Positions 40,441 to 44,903 of a DNA stretch of 44,903 bases are shown here, piece by piece (the first letter of the stretch is position 1; the number at the start of each line of letters is the position of its first letter). Under the pieces are notes generated by a model. That model was not told where the DNA came from. It did no database searches and saw nothing but the letters and a program-made list of their open reading frames with translations. The position numbers and the translations under genes were made by a program. The stretch is from JBFGCA01 sp041567315 (GTDB taxonomy: Bacteria; Acidobacteriota; Thermoanaerobaculia; Multivoradales; JAHEKO01). The DNA lies in the NCBI GenBank assembly GCA_041567315.1, contig JBFGCA010000028.1, positions 1 through 44,903 of the forward strand, read 5' to 3'.

Positions 40441-41511
40441 TTACGGTGCCGAGCCCAGGTCGAAGGCGTCCTGGACGTGGCACTTGTTGCACAGCGACCG
40501 CTGGTTGCCGGGATCGCTGTAGGGATCCGGGATCTCGTAGGACCCTGACTCGTCGCCATCCTCGGACAGGAAGGTGACGCTGAAGTCCCAGCGCCCCGCG
40601 TCCATGGCCGAGCTGCCGTGCGCCCGGTGGCAGGTGGTGCACATCACCCGGCTCGAGCCCGAGGGGGCGCCGGTGCCGCTGGTGGTCATCGCCGGGTCCT
40701 CATAGGGGACCTGCGGCAGATAGGAGGTCGCCGGGTTGCCGGTCCCGTACTGGGCGGTGCCGTTGTACAGACCGTACCTGGTGGCGATGGTGGCGCCGAT
40801 CGCGGCCCCCGACGGGTGCCTCAGCACGGTCGGGTAGCTGGTGTTGTGGAAGTCGCCGTGGCAGTTGGCGCACCACAGGCTCATCCCGCTCTGGTAGGCG
40901 GTGTGATTGGCCGGGCCTTCAGGGGCCCCGAAGAGGCTGATTCCGACCGCCGTCGGCGCGGCATTGACGAAGTTGAAGATGCCCTGGACCGAGCGGCCGG
41001 CGCCGTAGAGCAGCCGGAAGGCCGAGGTGCCGTGCGGATCGTGGCAGCTCGTGCAGCCCATCAGCGAGGCCGGGAAGGCGCCGCCGGGGGAGGTGGTCAG
41101 GGTGGCGTCGGTCGACAGGCCGTAGCCGGGCGCGTCGAGGTTGTGACCGGCAGCGTCACCGCTCACCGGGTTCGTCGCGCCGCCATGGGCGTCGTTGATG
41201 TTGTCCTCGGTGAGGAAGATGAAGTTGCCGCCGCCCCTCTGCGGCGCCGGGTTCAGCGGGTCGACCGCGAAGACGGCGCCGAGCCGGGTGGCATGGCAGC
41301 CGAGGCAGACGTCGCTGGGCGAGGCGTCGACGAGCAGGAAGTCGTTGCCGTCCGGGCTGTCCGGGTCGACCAGCGCGCCGTCCTGGCTGTTGTGCATCGT
41401 GTGGCAGCCCTGACAGTCGGCAACGCCGTCGTCGTGGAAAGCCAACGCCGGGGCGCCCCAGAGGACCACCAACGCCGCCGCGGCCAGCAGAAGCGTTCGT
41501 GTCGTGTTCAT
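40441..41511 (-). CDS. omcS: OmcS-like hexaheme cytochrome c (first gene of the minus-strand cluster)
   Basis: ATG 41511 follows AAGGAG; 356 aa with signal peptide MNTTRTLLLAAAALVVLWGAPALA. Six CxxCH motifs occur (CQGCH, CLGCH, CTSCH, CANCH, CTTCH, CNKCH). Order and flanks agree with Geobacter OmcS as I recall it: FHxxGVAxCxGCHTMHNS, GHN, DxTLTTxPGGxxPAxxxxCxSCHDPHG, GMSxWCANCHxDxHNxxYPTxLRHPxG, GATIAxxYxxY, CHRAH and QRxLCNKCH. It is also clearly paralogous to the plus-strand copy, with the shared inserts DPLNPxP and GGGNFxFLxEDN. The family forms extracellular micrometre-long electron-conducting filaments; the precise polymerisation residues cannot be judged here. A sequence fitting the full sigma-54 consensus lies upstream. 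Confidence 0.9.
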   Translation of the reverse strand: MNTTRTLLLAAAALVVLWGAPALAFHDDGVADCQGCHTMHNSQDGALVDPDSPDGNDFLLVDASPSDVCLGCHATRLGAVFAVDPLNPAPQRGGGNFIFLTEDNINDAHGGATNPVSGDAAGHNLDAPGYGLSTDATLTTSPGGAFPASLMGCTSCHDPHGTSAFRLLYGAGRSVQGIFNFVNAAPTAVGISLFGAPEGPANHTAYQSGMSLWCANCHGDFHNTSYPTVLRHPSGAAIGATIATRYGLYNGTAQYGTGNPATSYLPQVPYEDPAMTTSGTGAPSGSSRVMCTTCHRAHGSSAMDAGRWDFSVTFLSEDGDESGSYEIPDPYSDPGNQRSLCNKCHVQDAFDLGSAP

Positions 41512-41556
41512 TTAACGAGCTCCTTTCCGAATCAAAGAGATCCAACGCCCGCAAGG

Positions 41557-41572
41557 AGCAAGGCGTATGCCA
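41557..41572 (-). promoter_or_regulatory. Consensus sigma-54 promoter (-24/-12) for the OmcS-like cluster
   Basis: On the minus strand TGGCATACGCCTTGCT matches TGGCAYRN4TTGCW at every defined position, with GG and GC separated by 10 bp. Transcription would start near 41546, giving a leader of about 35 nt that contains AAGGAG for the ATG at 41511. The neighbouring genes encode an NtrC-type activator and its kinase. I could not identify a confident activator-binding dyad upstream; TGCATA and GGATCC-centred repeats at 41640-41760 are weak candidates. Confidence 0.85.
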
Positions 41573-41710
41573 CGAGCCTACACCGAGCCCCTACCGGCCG
41601 CCGCTTTTCGGCAGACTCCCGGGCGATTGCGGGCTCCTCGGCACCCCCGGGCTGGGGTCTCGCTGCGGCCCGCGCGATCGGGGTATGCAAAGCGGCGCAT
41701 GGGGTGGGGG

Positions 41711-41730
41711 AAAATCCCCAGCTTCGGGGA
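41711..41730 (-). terminator. Intrinsic terminator candidate after the receiver gene
   Basis: On the minus strand TCCCC-(6 nt)-GGGGA is followed directly by TTTT, 46 bp after the receiver stop. The 5-bp stem is short but GC-rich. It would separate the regulatory genes from the sigma-54-driven cytochrome cluster about 140 bp further on. Confidence 0.5.
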
Positions 41731-41775
41731 CATCGCCGCGGAGGATCCCCCACCCACGGTCCTCCCCAGAATGGC

Positions 41776-42231
41776 TCAGTGGTGCTTGAGGTGCCTGGCT
41801 GGACCGCCGGTGGATGGCCGATACGGATTCGCCGCGGCGGGGGGACTGGCCGACCGCGGACGGAGGCGGTCGGCGGCGGCCGTCACCAACAGTGCGAGAT
41901 GCCGACGCAGCTCCTCGATGCCGTAGGGCTTGGCCAGGAAGAAGGCGCTGTGGTTCAGGGGGCTCAGGCCCGCCTCCTCGGCGCTCTGGTGGACGCAGGA
42001 CTCGAAGAGCACCGGGATCGGCGGCGACTGACGCTGGCAGAAGGTCTTGAGCTCCTCCCAGGGCAGGCCGACCGGGGTCAGGTTGGCGATGACCGCGTGC
42101 GGCGGGTCGCGCCGCAGCACCTTCATCGCCTCCTCCAGGCTCTCCGCCACCTCGAGCTCGACCCCCGGCGGGGCCAGACGGCCGACCACGGAGCGCAGAA
42201 CCCGGCTCCCGTCCAGAACCAGCAGTCGCAA
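41776..42231 (-). CDS. Stand-alone pseudo-receiver domain protein
   Basis: The 151-aa protein is a response-regulator receiver fold (LLVLDGSRVLRSVVGRLAPPGVELEVAESLEEAMKVLRRDPPHAVIANL) ending in FFLAKPYGIEELRRHLALL, plus a disordered Pro/Ala/His tail of about 30 residues. The phospho-acceptor position is Asn50 (IANLTP) instead of Asp and the acidic pair is reduced to Asp7-Gly8, while the conserved Lys (Lys101) remains. It therefore should not accept phosphate and may act by protein interaction, for example as a brake or adaptor for the adjacent activator or kinase. It follows the activator gene by 72 bp and ends before the cytochrome promoter. Confidence 0.75.
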   Translation of the reverse strand: MRLLVLDGSRVLRSVVGRLAPPGVELEVAESLEEAMKVLRRDPPHAVIANLTPVGLPWEELKTFCQRQSPPIPVLFESCVHQSAEEAGLSPLNHSAFFLAKPYGIEELRRHLALLVTAAADRLRPRSASPPAAANPYRPSTGGPARHLKHH

Positions 42232-42303
42232 GGGTAGCCCCCTTCCTCGGTGCGAGGCTGCAAGGCCCGTTCCCGGCGCCCCGGCGACGGAACGCCCAGC
42301 CGT

Positions 42304-43692
42304 CTACTCGCCGGGCTTGGCCGCTGCCGCGGCCGCCTCGTCGAACTTCTTGAGCCGGTAGCGCAGCTGATCGCGGGTGATCCCGAGCAGCTCCGCCGCG
42401 CGGGTCTGGTTGCTGCCGGTCGCCTGCATGGCGCGCTCGACCATGCCGCGCTCCAGCTCGGCCAGGGGGACGATGCCGCTCTCGCCGGCCGGCCCCGCGC
42501 CTGGCTCCGCCGCCGGCACCAGGTGGGCCGAGCTGTCGAGCAGCAGCGACTGGGGAGTGATCCGATCGCCGCGCTCCACCACCATCGCCCGCTCGATGAC
42601 GTTGCGAAGCTCGCGGATGTTTCCCGGCCACTGATAGCCGAGCAGCAGGTTCTCGGCCTCGCGGGTGACGCCGGCGAAGCGCCGGCCGACCTTGGGCTGG
42701 AGGGTGACCAGAAAGTGGTGGGTCAGCGGCAGGATGTCCTGCGGGTGGTCGCGTAGCGGCGGCACCTCGATCGGGAAGGTGTTGAGGCGGAAGAACAGAT
42801 CGCGCCGGAACTGGCCGTCGCGGACCATCGCCGACAGATCGCGGTTGGTGAGGGCGATCACCCGAACGTCGACCAGGATCTCGCGGGTGCCGCCGACCCG
42901 GCGCAGGCGCCGCTCCTCGAGCACGTGGAGCAGCTTGGCCTGCAGCTCGAGCTTGAGCTCCCCGATCTCGTCGAGCACGACGGTGCCGCCCGCCGCCAGC
43001 TCGAAGACCCCCCGGCGGGTCGCTCGGGCGTCGGTGAAGGCCCCCTTCTCGTGCCCCAGCAGCTCGCTCTCCAGGAGCTGGTCGGGGATCGCCGCGCAGC
43101 TCACCTCGAGCAGCGGCTTCTGACGGCGGTCCGACAGCGCGTGGATGTGCCGCGCCAGGACGTTCTTGCCACACCCGCTCTCGCCCAGCAGCAGGATGCT
43201 GCCGACCTCCGAGCGGGCGACCTCCTCGGCGATTCGCAGGGTCTCCCGGAAGACCGGCGACTGGCCGACGATCACCCGGCTGAGGTCGCGCTCGCGGCTC
43301 TGGCGAGCCGCCTGGACCTCGCGCTGCTCGCTGCGCACGCGCAACGAGCGCTCGATGTGGGCCACCAGCTCGGCCTGATCGACCGGCTTGGTGAGGAAGT
43401 CGAGAGCGCCAAGCTTCATCGCCCGCACGGCGTCGTTGACCTGGCCGACCGCGGTCATGACGATGACCACGGTGTCCTCGAGCTGCTCGCGATGGCTCTG
43501 GTAGAAGTCGAGGCCGTGCCCGTCGGGCAGCGACAGGTCGAGCAGCAGCACGTCGGGCTGGTGCTGAGCCAGGTGCCCGGCGGCGGCGGCGAGGTCGCCG
43601 ACCGGGTGGACGGTGTGGTCGGCCCGCTTGAGCTGCTCGGCAAGCGCCCAGCGGAGCAGTTTCTCGTCTTCGACGATCAGCACCAGCGCCAT
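42304..43692 (-). CDS. NtrC-family sigma-54-dependent response regulator
   Basis: ATG 43692 lies one base after the kinase stop codon; 462 aa. The receiver has the acidic pair (VEDEK), phospho-acceptor Asp in LLLDLSLPDG, and FLTKPVD. The AAA+ domain carries Walker A GESGCGKNVLARHI, Walker B GGTVVLDEIGEL, the sensor region LTNRDL and arginine fingers near FRRDLFFRLN. The sigma-54-contact loop reads GAFTDA instead of the common GAFTGA. The C-terminal Fis-type helix-turn-helix is QTRAAELLGITRDQLRYRLKKF. It should activate sigma-54 promoters; the consensus site at 41557-41572 is the obvious target. The frame continuing to 44643 is antisense noise over the kinase gene. Confidence 0.93.
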   Translation of the reverse strand: MALVLIVEDEKLLRWALAEQLKRADHTVHPVGDLAAAAGHLAQHQPDVLLLDLSLPDGHGLDFYQSHREQLEDTVVIVMTAVGQVNDAVRAMKLGALDFLTKPVDQAELVAHIERSLRVRSEQREVQAARQSRERDLSRVIVGQSPVFRETLRIAEEVARSEVGSILLLGESGCGKNVLARHIHALSDRRQKPLLEVSCAAIPDQLLESELLGHEKGAFTDARATRRGVFELAAGGTVVLDEIGELKLELQAKLLHVLEERRLRRVGGTREILVDVRVIALTNRDLSAMVRDGQFRRDLFFRLNTFPIEVPPLRDHPQDILPLTHHFLVTLQPKVGRRFAGVTREAENLLLGYQWPGNIRELRNVIERAMVVERGDRITPQSLLLDSSAHLVPAAEPGAGPAGESGIVPLAELERGMVERAMQATGSNQTRAAELLGITRDQLRYRLKKFDEAAAAAAKPGE

Positions 43693-43693
43693 C

Positions 43694-44903
43694 TCAGCGT
43701 CCCGAGTCGGCGGCCGCTTCGGCGGCGGTTGCCCCGGCGAGTGCCGCCGGCGTCGGCAGCAGCACGAAGAAGGTGGTGCCGCCGTTTCCCGAGTCCACCT
43801 CGAGGCTGCCCCCGTGCTGCTCCACCAGGCTCTTGGCGATGGCCAGCCCCAGTCCGGTGCCCGAGAACTTGGTGGTGAAGAACGGGTCGAAGATCCGGCG
43901 CTGGTTTTCCGGCGAGATCCCCGGCCCGTCGTCCTGCACCGCCAGGAACACGCCCTCGCCCCCCGGCAGGGCGCCGGCCCGGAGCACGATCGAGCCTCCC
44001 TGGTCGATGGCGTCGGCGGCGTTGTTGACCAGGTTGAGCAGGACCTGACGGATCTTCGCCGGGTCGAGCCGCGCCTGGAGCGGGCTCGGGGCCACCTCGA
44101 TCGCCAGCGAGATCTGGCGGCGCCGCAGGGTCGGCGACAGCAGGGTGGCGAGGTCCTCGAGCAGCCCGCGCAGGTCGGTCGCCGCCAGCCGCGGCGGCGA
44201 CGGCCGGGCCGAGGCCAGCAGGGTCTGCAGCGTCGCGTTGACCCGCCGCAGCTCGGCCAGCATCTCGTCGTGGAGCTCGTGGGCCCGCGGGTCGGTGGCG
44301 TCCTCGCGGAGGATCTCGAGCGCGCCCTGGATCCCGGCCAGCGGGTTCTTGATCTCGTGGGCGAGTCCGGCGGCGAGCTGCCCGAGGGAGGCGAGCTGGT
44401 CGGTGTGGGCCAGGCGCGAGGCCACCTCCACCTGCCGCTCGCGATGCCGGCGGAGGAAGCGATGGAGCGACTCCTGGAGCTCGGCGGCGGCCGGATCGAG
44501 CACCAGGGCGGGCTCCCCAGGGTCGCCGGCCGCCTCGCCGGCTTCGGCCGCGGCCAGCCGGGCCTCGAACCTCCGGGTCGCCTGCTTCGTCGAGCGCTTG
44601 ACCAGCGCGGTGGTGAGTCCCAGGAGGCCCGCCCAGCCGGCAATGAGCAGTAGCAGATAGAGGCGGGAGCGCTGTCGGGCGCGGCCGATCTGGGCGCTCA
44701 TGTCGAGGGTCATCGAAGCCACGGCCAGCGTCTCGCCTGAGGCGTGACAGGGCGCGCAGCGCTCGTCGGCGACGATCCGCTGAAGTCCCCGGATCCGGCG
44801 ACGCCCACCGCTGGCGTCGAGCCGGAACCGCTCGGTCGCGCCATCGGTCAGGAACGCCACCGCCTCCTCGCGCTCCCCGGGGGGCAGGGTGCCGCCGGCG
44901 CCC
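43694..44903 (-). CDS. Sensor histidine kinase with c-type heme motif (5'-truncated)
   Basis: The frame is open to the right edge, so the start and most of the sensor domain are outside; GTG 44860 is an internal in-frame codon. The visible sensor end contains RIVADERCAPCHASGE with a CxxCH motif (codons at 44744-44758), then a single membrane segment (LYLLLLIAGWAGLLGLTTALV). The transmitter follows with LGQLAAGLAHEIKNPLAGIQGAL (phospho-acceptor His), NLVNNAADAI (N box), DDGPGISPENQRRIFDPFFTTK and GTGLGLAIAKSLVEQHGG. This is an NtrB-type kinase, apparently carrying covalent heme in the periplasm. Its stop is one base before the activator start, so the pair is cotranscribed. It may sense redox state or a gas ligand. 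Confidence 0.9.
   Translation of the reverse strand, partial: GAGGTLPPGEREEAVAFLTDGATERFRLDASGGRRRIRGLQRIVADERCAPCHASGETLAVASMTLDMSAQIGRARQRSRLYLLLLIAGWAGLLGLTTALVKRSTKQATRRFEARLAAAEAGEAAGDPGEPALVLDPAAAELQESLHRFLRRHRERQVEVASRLAHTDQLASLGQLAAGLAHEIKNPLAGIQGALEILREDATDPRAHELHDEMLAELRRVNATLQTLLASARPSPPRLAATDLRGLLEDLATLLSPTLRRRQISLAIEVAPSPLQARLDPAKIRQVLLNLVNNAADAIDQGGSIVLRAGALPGGEGVFLAVQDDGPGISPENQRRIFDPFFTTKFSGTGLGLAIAKSLVEQHGGSLEVDSGNGGTTFFVLLPTPAALAGATAAEAAADSGR

Noticed and set aside
42304..44643. Continuous 779-codon frame joining the activator to an upstream extension
   Set aside because: The part beyond 43692 is Arg/Ser/Pro-rich and overlaps the kinase gene in a different frame; the receiver domain starts cleanly at ATG 43692.
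1..44903. tRNA, rRNA, riboswitch, transposase, integrase or prophage genes
   Set aside because: None recognised on either strand; there is no sequence sign of recent mobile-element insertion.

Overview
This is a very GC-rich bacterial chromosomal window with dense coding. It contains no rRNA, tRNA, CRISPR array or recognisable mobile element. Diderm physiology is clear: lipoproteins with lipoboxes, an OmpA-family protein, an outer-membrane beta-barrel ending in Phe, a SurA/PpiC-like chaperone and periplasmic multiheme cytochromes c. The GC content, exported amidohydrolase and DUF4019/DUF4440-type proteins, a CHASE2 adenylate cyclase and a Tat-exported SDR protein would suit an Acidobacteriota lineage or a 'deltaproteobacterial' phylum. 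That placement is inference; no taxonomic marker is present.

Left half (1-22 kb): a loose series of mostly single genes. They are a 5'-truncated hypothetical, a polytopic membrane protein, a lipoprotein, an orphan ribbon-helix-helix protein, an exported amidohydrolase that appears to lack its metal ligands, SnoaL/DUF4440-like and DUF4019 exported proteins, an acyl-CoA dehydrogenase, an SMP-30-like propeller, a TPR lipoprotein, a GAF-GGDEF diguanylate cyclase, a SUKH-like protein, an OmpA-family protein with a repetitive N-terminal domain, an NmrA-like protein, a Tat-exported epimerase-like lipoprotein, and an M48 peptidase. A CHASE2 class III adenylate cyclase then converges on an MscS-type channel carrying a cyclic-nucleotide-binding domain.

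Right half (22.3-44.9 kb): a large extracellular-electron-transfer locus. On the plus strand are a 28-heme cytochrome with three five-heme modules, a fused membrane/spermidine-synthase-like protein and a hexaheme cytochrome resembling Geobacter OmcS, the filament-forming nanowire cytochrome. Converging on it is a tightly coupled minus-strand cluster of nine genes: a second OmcS-like hexaheme cytochrome, an outer-membrane barrel with a discoidin-like insert, two CsgG/GNA1162-like proteins, a two-domain parvulin chaperone, 26-heme and 16-heme cytochromes, and two beta-propeller proteins, one with an NTF2-like C-terminal domain. Start and stop codons overlap through most of it. The five cytochromes carry 82 CxxCH motifs.

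Upstream of the minus-strand cluster, on the same strand, lie a sensor kinase (5' end outside the window) with a CAPCH heme motif, an NtrC-type sigma-54 activator with a variant GAFTDA loop, and a stand-alone receiver domain lacking the phospho-acceptor Asp. The OmcS-like gene at 40441-41511 is preceded by a sequence fitting the full sigma-54 -24/-12 consensus, TGGCATACGCCTTGCT. The second OmcS-like gene has a near-consensus site, TGGAGCGCTTCTTGCT. A strong hairpin separates the first OmcS-like gene from the rest of its cluster. The simplest reading is a redox- or heme-sensing, sigma-54-controlled cytochrome-filament and outer-membrane-conduit system outside Geobacter, with its export and folding helpers.
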